Under the pieces are notes generated by a model. It was not told the origin of the DNA. It worked only from the letters and a program-made list of their open reading frames with translations, and did not search any database. Of a stretch of 64,000 nucleotides of DNA, positions 46,398 through 54,684 are shown piece by piece. The stretch lies in assembly GCF_011064545.1 (NCBI RefSeq), contig NZ_JAAMFG010000035.1:1-64000 (forward strand). Reading direction: 5' to 3'. Positions within the stretch are counted from its first letter, which is position 1. Every line of letters begins with the position of its first letter. Position numbers and translations under genes: made by a program. The stretch comes from Wenzhouxiangella sp. XN24. GTDB taxonomy: Bacteria; Pseudomonadota; Gammaproteobacteria; Steroidobacterales; XN24.

Positions 46398-46901
46398 ATG
46401 CACTGTCCCTTCTGTCGCCACGAGGAGACCAAGGTCATCGACTCGCGCCTCGCGGGCGACGGCCTGCAGATCCGTCGGCGGCGCCAGTGTCTCGGCTGCG
46501 ACGAACGCTTCACGACCTTCGAGACCGCGGAACTCGTCCTGCCGCGCCTGGTGAAGCGCGACGACCGGCGCGAACCCTTCGACGAGGCCAAGTTGCGGGC
46601 CGGCGTGATGCGTGCGCTGGAAAAGCGCCCGGTGGCGGCCGAGGACGTCGAGGCAGCCATTTCGCGCATCCTGCAGCGGCTCCTGGCGACCGGCGAACGC
46701 GAACTGCCCTCGAGTTTTCTCGGGCAGCTGGTGATGGACGAACTGCGCCAGCTCGACGAGGTGGCCTACGTGCGCTTCGCCTCGGTCTATCGCAGCTTCC
46801 AGGACATCGAGGAATTTCGCCAGGAGATCGAGCGCCTGCGTGATGCCGCACCCGTGGGCCGCGAGCAGATGTCGTTGTTGCCGCGGGAGCGCAGCAAGTG
46901 A
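46398..46901 (+). CDS. nrdR: Transcriptional repressor NrdR
   Basis: This 167-residue regulator represses ribonucleotide reductase genes in response to ATP/dATP. The N-terminal zinc ribbon has MHCPFC and CLGC pairs with [16 protein letters not shown] between. The following ATP-cone domain runs to about residue 140 ([28 protein letters not shown]). The C-terminus ([10 protein letters not shown]) is longer than E. coli NrdR (149 residues). Its location directly before ribD is conserved in Gammaproteobacteria. Coupled to ribD by a 4-base GTGA overlap. Confidence 0.96.
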   Translation: MHCPFCRHEETKVIDSRLAGDGLQIRRRRQCLGCDERFTTFETAELVLPRLVKRDDRREPFDEAKLRAGVMRALEKRPVAAEDVEAAISRILQRLLATGERELPSSFLGQLVMDELRQLDEVAYVRFASVYRSFQDIEEFRQEIERLRDAAPVGREQMSLLPRERSK

Positions 46902-48010
46902 GCGGTCCGGCCGCCGCAACGGCGGTCGATCGACGCTGGATGGCGCGTGCGCTCGAACTGGCGCGGGACGGCCTGTACAGCGCCGCACCCAACCCGCGCG
47001 TGGGTTGTGTCATCGCCTCGGGCGACACCCTGCTCGGCGAAGGCCGCCATCTGCGGACCGGCGGCCCGCACGCCGAGGTCGCGGCGCTCGCGGCGGCCGG
47101 CACGCGTGCGCGGGGCGCCACCGCCTACCTCGGGCTGGAACCCTGCAGCCACCACGGGCGCACGCCGCCCTGCGCCGAGGCGTTGATCGCCGCGGGCGTC
47201 GCGCGGGTGGTCGCGGCGCTCCAGGACCCGAACCCGCGCGTCGCGGGACAGGGTTTCGCCGCCCTCCGGGCCGCCGGGATCGAGGTCGAGAGCGGGCTGA
47301 TGGCCGAGGAGGCGACGGCGCTCAATGCGGGCTTCATCAGCCGCATGACGCGCGGGCGTCCGCGGGTGACCCTGAAGCTCGGCGCGAGCCTGGACGGCCG
47401 CACGGCCATGGCCTCCGGCGAGAGTCGCTGGATCACGGGTGGCGAGGCCCGCGCGGACGTGCAGCGCTGGCGCGGCGAGAGCTGCGCGATCGTCACCGGG
47501 ATCGGCACGGTGCTGGCCGACGACCCGCGCCTCGACCTGCGTCTTCCCGATACGCTCACGCACGGACGCCAGCCGCTTCGCGTGGTGCTCGACGGCGACC
47601 TGCGCATCGATCCGCAGGCCCGGATCCTGGCGCCGCCGGGCCATGCGCTGGTCTGCACGACGCGCACCGAGGGAGCGCGCGCCGACGAATTGCGCACGGC
47701 CGGCGCCGAAGTGACGGCGCTGCCGCTGAAACCCGGCGGGCTCGATCTCGAGGCGCTGCTGGCCGCCCTGGCGGCGCGCGAATGCAACGAGGTGCTGGTC
47801 GAGGCCGGCCCTGCGCTGGCCGGCGCCTTCGTCGCGGCGGGGCTCGTGGATCGCCTGGTCGTCTATCTCGCGCCCGTCCTGATGGGCGCCGGTGCACGGG
47901 GCATGTTCGCGCTGCCGGGCCTGACGAGGATGGCGGAGCGGTTACAATGGCGTTTTATCGACGTCACGCCGTGCGGCGAGGATCTGCGGATCGTCGCGGT
48001 TCCGGCGTGA
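46898..48010 (+). CDS. ribD: Bifunctional diaminohydroxyphosphoribosylaminopyrimidine deaminase / 5-amino-6-(5-phosphoribosylamino)uracil reductase
   Basis: This 370-residue enzyme performs steps 2 and 3 of riboflavin synthesis. The zinc deaminase domain (about 10-150) has [19 protein letters not shown] and [12 protein letters not shown]. The NADPH-dependent reductase domain follows ([54 protein letters not shown]). Length matches E. coli RibD (367). It starts with GTG overlapping the nrdR stop. Confidence 0.96.
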   Translation: MSGPAAATAVDRRWMARALELARDGLYSAAPNPRVGCVIASGDTLLGEGRHLRTGGPHAEVAALAAAGTRARGATAYLGLEPCSHHGRTPPCAEALIAAGVARVVAALQDPNPRVAGQGFAALRAAGIEVESGLMAEEATALNAGFISRMTRGRPRVTLKLGASLDGRTAMASGESRWITGGEARADVQRWRGESCAIVTGIGTVLADDPRLDLRLPDTLTHGRQPLRVVLDGDLRIDPQARILAPPGHALVCTTRTEGARADELRTAGAEVTALPLKPGGLDLEALLAALAARECNEVLVEAGPALAGAFVAAGLVDRLVVYLAPVLMGAGARGMFALPGLTRMAERLQWRFIDVTPCGEDLRIVAVPA

Positions 48011-48037
48011 CGTGACCCTTGGGCAGGAGTCCGGACC

Positions 48038-48682
48038 ATGTTCACCGGCATCATCGAGGCCGTCGGCCGAGTCAGCGCGCTGGAACCGCGCGGCGGCGAC
48101 CTGCGCCTGTCGATCGACTGCGGCGCCCTCGACCTCGCGGCGACGGCCATCGGCGACAGCATTGCCGTGAACGGCTGCTGCCTGACGGCCGTCGAGGTGT
48201 CCGGCTCGACGTTTTCGGCCGACGTTTCGCGCGAAAGCCTCTCCCTGACCACCCTCGGCGCGCTGGAGCGGGGCAGCCCGGTCAATCTCGAGCGAGCGCT
48301 GACATTGTCCAAGCCGCTCGGCGGGCATCTCGTCACGGGTCATGTGGACGGGATCGGCCGCATCGAGAGCCGGGTGGACGACGGTCGCTCGGTACGCTTC
48401 GTCTGCCGCGTGCCGGACGAGCTGGCGCGTTACCTGGCCCGCAAGGGCTCGATCTGCATCGACGGGGTCAGTCTCACGGTCAATGGAGTCGAGGGTTCGA
48501 CTTTCAGCGTGAACATCGTGCCCCATACGCTCGAAGCCACGGGCTTCGGCGGCTATCGCAGCGGTTCCCGGGTCAATCTCGAAGTGGATATCGTCGCGCG
48601 TTACCTGGAACGGCTCGTCGGTGAACCCGGCGGACTGACCCGCGCGCGGCTGGAGGATTACGGTTTTGTCAAAGGTCACTGA
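48038..48682 (+). CDS. ribE: Riboflavin synthase, alpha chain
   Basis: This 214-residue enzyme dismutates two 6,7-dimethyl-8-ribityllumazine molecules to riboflavin. It is made of two tandem lumazine-binding repeats: MFTGIIEAVGRVSALE...VNGCCLTAVEV, FSADVSRESLSLTTLG, then LVTGHVDGIGRIES, CIDGVSLTVNGVEGSTFSVN and IVPHTLEATGFG. The length is normal. ATG with GGCAGGAG upstream. Overlaps ribBX by 17 bases, where its own GGAGG-containing end serves as the ribosome binding site of the next gene. Also called ribC in some species. Confidence 0.96.
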   Translation: MFTGIIEAVGRVSALEPRGGDLRLSIDCGALDLAATAIGDSIAVNGCCLTAVEVSGSTFSADVSRESLSLTTLGALERGSPVNLERALTLSKPLGGHLVTGHVDGIGRIESRVDDGRSVRFVCRVPDELARYLARKGSICIDGVSLTVNGVEGSTFSVNIVPHTLEATGFGGYRSGSRVNLEVDIVARYLERLVGEPGGLTRARLEDYGFVKGH

Positions 48683-49811
48683 ACTCAAAGACGAGGGATT
48701 CCGCCTCGATGCGATCGAGGACGTGCTGGCCGACCTGCGGGCCGGGCGGATGGTGATCGTCCTCGACGACGAGGATCGCGAGAACGAGGGCGACCTTCTC
48801 ATGGCCGCCTCGATGGTGCGGGCGGAGGACATCAACTTCATGGCGCGCTACGGCCGCGGGCTGATCTGCCTGACGCTCACCCCGGCGCGCTGCGAGCAGC
48901 TGCGCCTGCCGCTGATGGTCAGCGGCACCGACCGGGCGCGGAGCACGAATTTCACCCTGTCGATCGAGGCCGCCGAGGGCGTCACCACGGGGATTTCCGC
49001 GCATGACCGCGCTCACACCATCCGTACCGCGGTGGCGCCCGGCGCGCGCCCCGAGGATCTGCGCCAGCCGGGACATATTTTCCCGCTCATGGGCCAGCCC
49101 GGTGGTGTGCTCACGCGCGCGGGGCACACGGAGGCGGGGTGCGACCTCGCGCGGCTGGCCGGCCTCGAGCCCGCCGCGGTGATCGTCGAGATTCTCAACG
49201 AGGACGGCACCATGGCGCGCCGCCCGGACCTCGTGTCCTTCGCCCGCGGCCACGGCCTGCGGATGTGCACCATCGCGCAGCTCATCCGCTACCGGCTGGA
49301 GAAAGAGGAATCGGTCGAGCTGATTTCCGAGGACCTGGTGGAAACCGAGTTCGGCACCTTCCGGCTGGTGTGCTTCGAGGATCATGTTCACCAGGACGTG
49401 CACCTGGCGCTGATTCGCGGGGAGATCGGACCCTCGTCCGTGCCGCTGGTGCGCGTGCAGCTGACGGACACGCTGCGCGACCTCGTCGGCGTGCAGGCGC
49501 CACAACTGGGCTGGCCGCTGCGCAGCGCGATGGAGCGTATCGCGCGGGAGGAGGCGGGCATCGTCGTACTGCTGCGGCGCCACGAGCTGCCCCGCGAGCT
49601 GGTGGATTCCGTGGCGCTGTTGTCGGGCCGCCCCCTCGCGCCGGGCGATCACCGTGACGGCCAGGAGTCGCGCGTGCTGCGCACCTACGGCATCGGCGCG
49701 CAGATCCTCAGGAACCTCGGCGTGCGGCGGATGCGCGTCCTCTCCGCGCCGAAACAGATGTACGGCCTCTCGGGCTTCGGGCTCGAGGTCGTCGACTACG
49801 TGAACCAGTAG
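48666..49811 (+). CDS. ribBX: RibBX: 3,4-dihydroxy-2-butanone 4-phosphate synthase with degenerate GTP cyclohydrolase II domain
   Basis: This is a 381-residue protein. The N-terminal RibB domain (about 1-205) is intact: [15 protein letters not shown] with the acidic catalytic loop, [13 protein letters not shown] and [15 protein letters not shown]. It makes the four-carbon precursor of riboflavin. The C-terminal 170 residues align to RibA-type GTP cyclohydrolase II but lack the zinc-binding C-x10-C-x-C cluster: where RibA has RVHSEC...CDC, this one has RVQLTDT with no cysteines. The domain therefore looks non-catalytic, the arrangement described as RibBX in proteobacteria. The TTG start at 48666 has GGAGG nine bases upstream. 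A separate RibA must exist elsewhere. Confidence 0.9.
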   Translation: MSKVTELKDEGFRLDAIEDVLADLRAGRMVIVLDDEDRENEGDLLMAASMVRAEDINFMARYGRGLICLTLTPARCEQLRLPLMVSGTDRARSTNFTLSIEAAEGVTTGISAHDRAHTIRTAVAPGARPEDLRQPGHIFPLMGQPGGVLTRAGHTEAGCDLARLAGLEPAAVIVEILNEDGTMARRPDLVSFARGHGLRMCTIAQLIRYRLEKEESVELISEDLVETEFGTFRLVCFEDHVHQDVHLALIRGEIGPSSVPLVRVQLTDTLRDLVGVQAPQLGWPLRSAMERIAREEAGIVVLLRRHELPRELVDSVALLSGRPLAPGDHRDGQESRVLRTYGIGAQILRNLGVRRMRVLSAPKQMYGLSGFGLEVVDYVNQ

Positions 49812-49837
49812 ACGGTCGCCGGGAGGCACAGAGTTTC

Positions 49838-50314
49838 ATGGACAAGCTGAGAACGATCGAGGGCGACCTGTCGGCGCGCGACCTGCGCATCGCCATCGTC
49901 GCGGCACGGTTCAACGAGTTCATCGTCGACAGCCTGGTGCGCGGCGCGGTGGATGCGCTGCTGCGCCATGGCGCCAGCCAGAAGGACATCACCCTCGTGC
50001 GCGTGCCCGGCGCGTGGGAGATGCCCTGGGCGGTGAAGAAGCTGGCGGGCAGCCGGCGCTACGACGCGATCATCGCGCTCGGCGCAGTGATCCGCGGCGC
50101 GACGCCGCATTTCGATTTCGTCGCCGGAGAATGCGCCAAGGGCGTGGCCCAGGCCGGGCTCGCGGGCGATGTGCCCGTGGCCTTCGGCGTGCTGACCACC
50201 GATTCCATCGAACAGGCGCTCGAGCGCGCCGGCACCAAGGCCGGCAACAAGGGTGCGGACGCCGCGATGTCCGCGATCGAGATGGTGCGCCTGTTGCCGC
50301 AGCTCGAGTCCTGA
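49838..50314 (+). CDS. ribH: 6,7-dimethyl-8-ribityllumazine synthase
   Basis: This 158-residue enzyme is the penultimate step of riboflavin synthesis and assembles into pentamers or icosahedral shells. [53 protein letters not shown] and [21 protein letters not shown] are all characteristic; the catalytic histidine is in the TPHFDFV segment. GGGAGG precedes the ATG. It lies directly before nusB, the order conserved in most Gammaproteobacteria. Confidence 0.96.
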   Translation: MDKLRTIEGDLSARDLRIAIVAARFNEFIVDSLVRGAVDALLRHGASQKDITLVRVPGAWEMPWAVKKLAGSRRYDAIIALGAVIRGATPHFDFVAGECAKGVAQAGLAGDVPVAFGVLTTDSIEQALERAGTKAGNKGADAAMSAIEMVRLLPQLES

Positions 50315-50317
50315 GCC

Positions 50318-50770
50318 GTGACCGAAACCCCCCATCGTCGCCCGCGGCGTGGCCGCAGCGCCTCGCGCGAACTCGCGCTCCAGGCACTTTACCAGTGGCA
50401 GTTGGGTGGGCAGCGGGGCCAGGACGTCCTGCTCGAGTTCCTGGCCGAGCGCATGACGCCGGCCGCCGACACGGAGTTCTTCAAGGAGCTCGTGATGCAG
50501 GTCACGGAGCGCAGCGCGGAACTCGACGCGGTCCTGGGGGAGTTCTCGGACCGGCCGACCGCGCAGCTCGACCCGGTGGAGCACGGCGTGCTCCTCATCG
50601 GGCTTTACGAGCTGGCCCACCGCGTGGAAATCCCGTGGCGCGTCGTCATCAACGAGGCTGTCGATCTCTGCCGGCGTTATGGCGGCAGTGACAGCCATCG
50701 CTTCGTCAATGCCTTGCTGGACCGGGCTGCGCGCCGCTATCGCGCGCTCGAGACCGGTGCCGCGGGCTGA
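50318..50770 (+). CDS. nusB: Transcription antitermination factor NusB
   Basis: This 150-residue RNA-binding protein acts with NusE (S10) at boxA of rRNA operons. RGRSASRELALQALYQWQL at the N-terminus, then IGLYELAHRVEIPWRVVINEAVDL (in two helices) and YGGSDSHRFVNALLDRAA are the family core. It starts with GTG four bases after ribH. Length is slightly above E. coli NusB (139). It is followed by an unusual DUF2889 gene rather than directly by thiL. Confidence 0.95.
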   Translation: MTETPHRRPRRGRSASRELALQALYQWQLGGQRGQDVLLEFLAERMTPAADTEFFKELVMQVTERSAELDAVLGEFSDRPTAQLDPVEHGVLLIGLYELAHRVEIPWRVVINEAVDLCRRYGGSDSHRFVNALLDRAARRYRALETGAAG

Positions 50771-50804
50771 GCCGAGTGAACCCGAACCGGGAGGAGGCCG
50801 GCGC

Positions 50805-51359
50805 ATGCCGTTGAGCGAGCCCGCAGCACGCGAACCGATCCATCATCGCGAGATCCATTGCCGGGGTTTCCGGCGCGCGGACGGCCTGTGGGATATCGAG
50901 GGCCGGATGACCGATACCAAGGATTACGGCTTCGACAGCCGCTACCGTGGCCGCGTCGAAGCCGGCATGCCGGTGCACGACATGAAGATGCGCGTGACGC
51001 TCGACGAGCAGCTGGTGATCCGCGATATCGAGGTCGCCTCGGATGCGAACCCCTTTCCCAATTGTGCGGAGATCGAACCGGCCTATCGAAACCTGGTCGG
51101 CACCGCGTTGCGCCCGGGCTGGACCAAGCTGGTGATGAAAGAGCTGGGCGGCGTGGCCGGCTGCACGCACCTGACACGCCTGGCGCAGGAGCTGGCGGTG
51201 GTCGCGCTGCAGACCATCATGCCGCTGCGCAGCCGCGACGAGGCCGTCACCGAAGGGGCGCAAAGCAAGCCGGGGCATCTCGACGGCTGCCACGCGCTGG
51301 CCACGGACGGGCCGATCGTGCGCGAGATTGCGCCCCGGTGGTACCGGGGCGAGACGTGA
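50805..51359 (+). CDS. DUF2889 family protein
   Basis: This 184-residue conserved protein of unknown function begins with REPIHHREIHCRGFRRADGLWDIEG and contains GMPVHDMKMRVTLDEQLVIRDIEV and GCTHLTRLAQELAVVALQ. The conserved CTHL and terminal HLDGCHAL segments, rich in Cys and His, hint at metal binding. It has no signal peptide or membrane segment. GGGAGGAGG precedes the ATG at 50805. Its stop overlaps the thiL start by 4 bases, so it is an integral part of the operon. DUF2889 genes normally sit near degradation or CoA-related genes; this location is not typical. Confidence 0.8.
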   Translation: MPLSEPAAREPIHHREIHCRGFRRADGLWDIEGRMTDTKDYGFDSRYRGRVEAGMPVHDMKMRVTLDEQLVIRDIEVASDANPFPNCAEIEPAYRNLVGTALRPGWTKLVMKELGGVAGCTHLTRLAQELAVVALQTIMPLRSRDEAVTEGAQSKPGHLDGCHALATDGPIVREIAPRWYRGET

Positions 51360-52309
51360 GCCGGGGCGAATTCGACCTCATCGCACGGCTCGTGGCCGCG
51401 GTCCCGATCCGGCGCCGCGACGTCCTGGCCGGGCCGGGAGACGACGCCGCGTTGCTGCGCCCGCCGCCGGATTGCGATCTCGTGCAGACCATCGACACCT
51501 GCCTGGAAGGCGTGCATTTCCCGGTCGGCATGCCGCCGGCGGACGTCGGCTGGCGGAGTCTCGCCGTGAACCTCTCCGACCTGGCGGCCATGGGCGCGAT
51601 GCCCGCCTGGGGCCTCTTGTCGCTGGCCATGCCGCGGGCGGACGACGCCTGGCTCGATGAGTTCGCGCGCGGCGTGGGCGAGCTGGCGCAGGCGTTCGGC
51701 CTGGACCTGGTGGGCGGGGATACGGTGCGCGGGCCGCTGGCCGTCAGCTTTGCACTCACCGGCTTCGTGCCGTCGGGCGAGGCGCTGCGGCGCCGCGGCG
51801 CGGCGCCCGGGGACGGCATCTGGGTCACGGGCGCACTCGGCGGCGGCGCGGCCGGGCTGGCGGCCTGGCAGCGGGGGGAGGCCGACGCGGCGGCGGCATT
51901 CCTGAGGCCGCAGCCTCGCCTTCTCGAAGGCGCCGCGCTGCGCGGCATCGCCAGCGCCGCCATCGACGTCTCCGACGGGCTCGCCCAGGATCTCGGCCAT
52001 GTGCTGGAGTCGAGCGGCGTCGGCGCGGTGCTCGATCTCGAGGATATCCCGATAGCGGCGGCGGCCGCTGCGCATGGCGCATCCACCGGCGAGGCCATGG
52101 CATTGCGCGGCGGCGACGACTACGAGCTGTGTTTCACCGTGCCGCCGTCGCGCGACGAAGAGCTGCAACGCGTCGCGACCGCGTGGCCGGTGGCACCGTC
52201 GCGCATCGGCGTGATCACGGCCGGGCCGGGCCTCGAGTGCTGCCGGGACGGGCGGGCCGTGCAGGTGCCGGGCGCCGGCTGGGACCATTTCGGCGCCACC
52301 GCGTCATGA
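51356..52309 (+). CDS. thiL: Thiamine-monophosphate kinase
   Basis: This 317-residue kinase makes thiamine diphosphate, the cofactor needed by MenD and Dxs in this same window. N-terminal GEFDLIARLV, GPGDDAALL (metal/ATP), QTIDTCLEGVHF, NLSDLAAMGA, LVGGDTVRGPL, WVTGALGGGAAGLAAW, IDVSDGLAQDLGHVLE and the C-terminal LRGGDDYELCFTVPP are the PurM-like superfamily signatures. It starts with GTG overlapping the DUF2889 stop and ends in a 4-base overlap with pgpA. Confidence 0.95.
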   Translation: MSRGEFDLIARLVAAVPIRRRDVLAGPGDDAALLRPPPDCDLVQTIDTCLEGVHFPVGMPPADVGWRSLAVNLSDLAAMGAMPAWGLLSLAMPRADDAWLDEFARGVGELAQAFGLDLVGGDTVRGPLAVSFALTGFVPSGEALRRRGAAPGDGIWVTGALGGGAAGLAAWQRGEADAAAAFLRPQPRLLEGAALRGIASAAIDVSDGLAQDLGHVLESSGVGAVLDLEDIPIAAAAAAHGASTGEAMALRGGDDYELCFTVPPSRDEELQRVATAWPVAPSRIGVITAGPGLECCRDGRAVQVPGAGWDHFGATAS

Positions 52310-52785
52310 AGCTCTCGCCGCGCCTGCTGCTGGACCCGGTGCATTTCTTCGCACTCGGCTTCGGCACGGGACTCGTCCCCCGCGGCCCCGGCACGGCGGG
52401 CACCCTGGTGGGTGTCCTGCTCGATCCCTTGCTGCGGCCCCTGGGACTGGAAATCCGGATCGGGATCGTCGTGCTGATGTTTCTCATCGGCATCTGGCTG
52501 TGCGGCGAGAGTGCCCGCCGCCTGGGGGTTCACGATCATCCCGGGATCGTCTGGGACGAGATCGTCGGCTACCTGGCGCTGATGCTCGTGGTGCCGGCCG
52601 GCTGGCCCTGGGCGCTCGCGGGCTTCGTGGTTTTCCGCTATTTCGATATCGCCAAGCCGTGGCCGATTCGCCAACTGGATCACGGCTTGAAGGGCGGCTT
52701 CGGCATTATGGTGGACGACATCATGGCGGCGGTCTGGGGCGCACTGGTGCTGCTCGCGATCATGTTCGTCTTGGGGATTCAATGA
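52306..52785 (+). CDS. pgpA: Phosphatidylglycerophosphatase A
   Basis: This 159-residue inner-membrane phosphatase makes phosphatidylglycerol from its phosphate. GFGTGLVPRGPGTAGTLVGV, VHDHPGIVWDEIVGYL and VFRYFDIAKPWPI with FGIMVDDIMAA are diagnostic, between four hydrophobic helices. The length fits the family (about 165-170). It is coupled both to thiL and, by an ATGA overlap, to the protein kinase downstream. Confidence 0.94.
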   Translation: MKLSPRLLLDPVHFFALGFGTGLVPRGPGTAGTLVGVLLDPLLRPLGLEIRIGIVVLMFLIGIWLCGESARRLGVHDHPGIVWDEIVGYLALMLVVPAGWPWALAGFVVFRYFDIAKPWPIRQLDHGLKGGFGIMVDDIMAAVWGALVLLAIMFVLGIQ

Positions 52786-54098
52786 GCGCTGAAGAAAACG
52801 ATCTTGCCGCCGCGCCCGCAGGCCGTGGAAAAATGCCCTCGAAGATCGGCAAATACAGCATCATCCGCGAAGTCGGACGGGGCAGCTCCGGAACGGTGTA
52901 CCTGTCGCACGACCCCTTCTACGGGCGGGACGTCGCCATCAAGCTCTACAAGGAGCCCAGCGGCGAAGACGAGGCGGAGCTGCAGGTCGCGCGCAAGATG
53001 TTCTTCAACGAGGCGCAGATGGTCGGCCGCCTCCAGCACCCGAACATTCTCCCCATCTACGACGCAGGCGAGGAGGACGGCCGCTACTACGTCGTGATGG
53101 AGCACGTGCACGGCGCGCGGACGCTGTCCGCCTATTGCCGGCCCGACAACCTGCTGCCGATCGAGGAAGTCGTCCGGGTCATCTTCAACACCGTGCGGGC
53201 GATGCACTACGCCCACACCCGCGGTGTCGTGCATCGCGACATCAAGCCCAGCAACATCATGCTGACCATGGCCAACGAAGTGCGCGTGATCGATTTCGGC
53301 ATCGCCGTGTGCGTCGATACCGAGGTCTCCGTCATTCGCGGGGTCGCCGGCTCGCCGAGCTACATGTCGCCGGAGCAGATCAAGGCCGAAGAGATCGGGC
53401 CGCGCTCGGATCTCTACGCGCTCGGTGCGGTGGCCTACGAACTCCTCACCGGCCGCCGCCCGTTCAAGGCCTCCAACCTGGCCAAGCTGCTGCACCAGAT
53501 CGTCTTCGCCACGCCGCACCCGATCCACAAGCTGCGTCCCGAGGTGCCCGAGGAGCTGGAAGAGGTCGTGTGGCGCGCGATGCGCAAGAAGCCGGAGGAC
53601 CGCTACAGCAACGGCCTGGAGTTCGCGGCGGCGCTGACCCGCATCCACCAGACGCTGCGCAATACGCGCGATGCCCTCGATGAACGCGAGCGTGTCGCGA
53701 TCCTGCGCGGGCTGCGCTTTTTCCACGACTTCTCGCACACCGAGATCCGCGAGCTGCTCAAGGCCGCGGAGTGGCGCGAGTATGCCCCCCTGCAGGACAT
53801 CGTGCGCCAGGGCGAGATGGACGATCGTTTCTACATCATCGTGCGCGGCGACGTGGCCGTCGAAGTGGACGGCAAGCAGCTGGGACAGCTCTCTCCGGGC
53901 GACTGTTTCGGCGAGAGCAGCGTGGTGCCCAATGCACGTCGCCAGGCGACCATCCGGGCGCTCGAGCCGGTCACGTTGCTGCAGGTGAGTTCGACCCTGC
54001 TGGAGACGCTCTCCGCGGCGTGCCAGCTGCGCTTCAACCGGATGTTCCTGCAGACGTTGATCCAGCGGTTGCAGGGGCATGGGCACCCGAACGCCTGA
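52782..54098 (+). CDS. Serine/threonine protein kinase with C-terminal cyclic-nucleotide-binding domain
   Basis: This is a 438-residue soluble Hanks-type kinase. The kinase domain (about 24-290) is complete: glycine loop VGRGSSGTVY, Lys54 in VAIK, HRDIKPSN at 151, DFG at 171, and SYMSPEQ with RSDLYALGAVAYELLTG. A helical linker (about 300-330) leads to a cyclic-nucleotide-binding fold at about 325-430 (QDIVRQGEMDDRFYIIVRGDVAVEV, LSPGDCFGESSVVPNARRQATI). No membrane segment or PASTA repeat. It begins in a 4-base overlap with pgpA and ends the long operon. It may be controlled by cAMP or cGMP, but the substrate is unknown. Confidence 0.92.
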   Translation: MSAEENDLAAAPAGRGKMPSKIGKYSIIREVGRGSSGTVYLSHDPFYGRDVAIKLYKEPSGEDEAELQVARKMFFNEAQMVGRLQHPNILPIYDAGEEDGRYYVVMEHVHGARTLSAYCRPDNLLPIEEVVRVIFNTVRAMHYAHTRGVVHRDIKPSNIMLTMANEVRVIDFGIAVCVDTEVSVIRGVAGSPSYMSPEQIKAEEIGPRSDLYALGAVAYELLTGRRPFKASNLAKLLHQIVFATPHPIHKLRPEVPEELEEVVWRAMRKKPEDRYSNGLEFAAALTRIHQTLRNTRDALDERERVAILRGLRFFHDFSHTEIRELLKAAEWREYAPLQDIVRQGEMDDRFYIIVRGDVAVEVDGKQLGQLSPGDCFGESSVVPNARRQATIRALEPVTLLQVSSTLLETLSAACQLRFNRMFLQTLIQRLQGHGHPNA

Positions 54099-54112
54099 CC
54101 CCGCCCGACCGG

Positions 54113-54204
54113 TCGACCGCGGTCCGGCACCGCATGAGGGCCGCCGGGCTCGGCGAAATCTTTAGCTCCCCCGGCGGCCCTCACGCGTCGCCGGCCCGCT
54201 GCGG
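54113..54204. repeat. Intergenic hairpin repeat, unit 1 of 3 (92 bases)
   Basis: First of three equal-length copies in the non-coding gap after the kinase gene. It starts TCGACCGCGGTCCGGC and ends GCCCGCTGCGG. The middle forms a strong stem: GAGGGCCGCCGGG pairs perfectly with CCCGGCGGCCCTC, one more T-A pair extends it, and the loop is CTCGGCGAAATCTTTAGCTC. No T run follows the stem, so it is not a standard terminator. Confidence 0.8.
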
Positions 54205-54242
54205 CTCGGCTGATCGACCGCGGTCCGGCGCCGGTTAGCCGT

Positions 54243-54334
54243 TCGACCGCGATCCGGCACCGCATGAGGGCCCCCGGGCTCGGCGAAGTCTTTAGCTCGC
54301 CCGGTGGCCCTCACGCGTCACCGGCCCGCTGCGG
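54243..54334. repeat. Intergenic hairpin repeat, unit 2 of 3 (92 bases)
   Basis: Differs from unit 1 at only 6 of 92 positions and starts 130 bases after it. The stem is kept except for one C-T mismatch (GAGGGCCCCCGGG against CCCGGTGGCCCTC). The loop is the same but for two bases (GAAGTCTTTAGCTCG). The 38-base spacer before it carries an extra TCGACCGCGGTCCGGCG. Confidence 0.8.
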
Positions 54335-54369
54335 TGCAGCTGTTCGACCGCGGTCCGGCGGTTCGCTGG

Positions 54370-54461
54370 TGGACCGCGGTCCGGCGCCACGCGAAGGCCG
54401 CCGGGCTCGGCGAAATCTTTAGCTCCCCGGGCGGCCTTCACGCGTCGCCGGCCCGCTGCGG
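54370..54461. repeat. Intergenic hairpin repeat, unit 3 of 3 (92 bases)
   Basis: Starts 127 bases after unit 2, with about 9 differences from unit 1. The outer stem is GAAGGCCGCC / GGCGGCCTTC, so a G-C pair of unit 1 has become A-T on both sides, a compensating change that argues the hairpin itself is maintained. The 12-base palindrome GGACCGCGGTCC lies at 54371-54382. The spacer before it again contains TCGACCGCGGTCCGGCG. Confidence 0.8.
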
Positions 54462-54554
54462 TGCAAGTGGTGGGCGGCGCTTCGACCGGTAGCGTTGCGA
54501 GGGCGGGTGGCCGACGGCGTTCCTCTCGTTATCCGGGCAGCGGGTGGGGGGTGT

Positions 54555-54605
54555 CATAGGCCGGCCGAGCGAGTTTTTCCTTGTTTGAGCGCAGGCCGGC
54601 CTATG
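54555..54605. repeat. Large inverted repeat with T-rich loop
   Basis: CATAGGCCGGCC at 54555-54566 is the exact reverse complement of GGCCGGCCTATG at 54594-54605. The 27-base loop is GAGCGAG, TTTTTCCTTGTTT, GAGCGCA. It could be a bidirectional terminator or structured element between the repeat block and the DUF4442 gene. Confidence 0.6.
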
Positions 54606-54612
54606 GCGCCGC

Positions 54613-54684
54613 GCGCCCGCGGTCGATCAGTACCAGCTGAGCCTGCGGTCGGCTTCCGGCCGTTGTGCGCCCGCGGTCGATCAG
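54613..54684. repeat. Short direct repeats in the same non-coding gap
   Basis: GCGCCCGCGGTCGATCAG occurs identically at 54613-54630 and 54667-54684; GATCAGCAGCCG occurs at 54679-54690 and 54705-54716. The rest of 54462-54797 holds no plausible gene. Two open readings here (62 and 88 codons) lack ribosome binding sites and read through repeats. Confidence 0.6.

Noticed and set aside
46362-48040. FMN riboswitch expected near riboflavin genes
   Set aside because: ribD overlaps nrdR and the ribD-ribE gap is 27 bases, so there is no room, and I see no conserved FMN-aptamer blocks.
54113-54461. CRISPR array
   Set aside because: The repeats are 92 bases with similar, not unique, spacers, and no cas gene is present.
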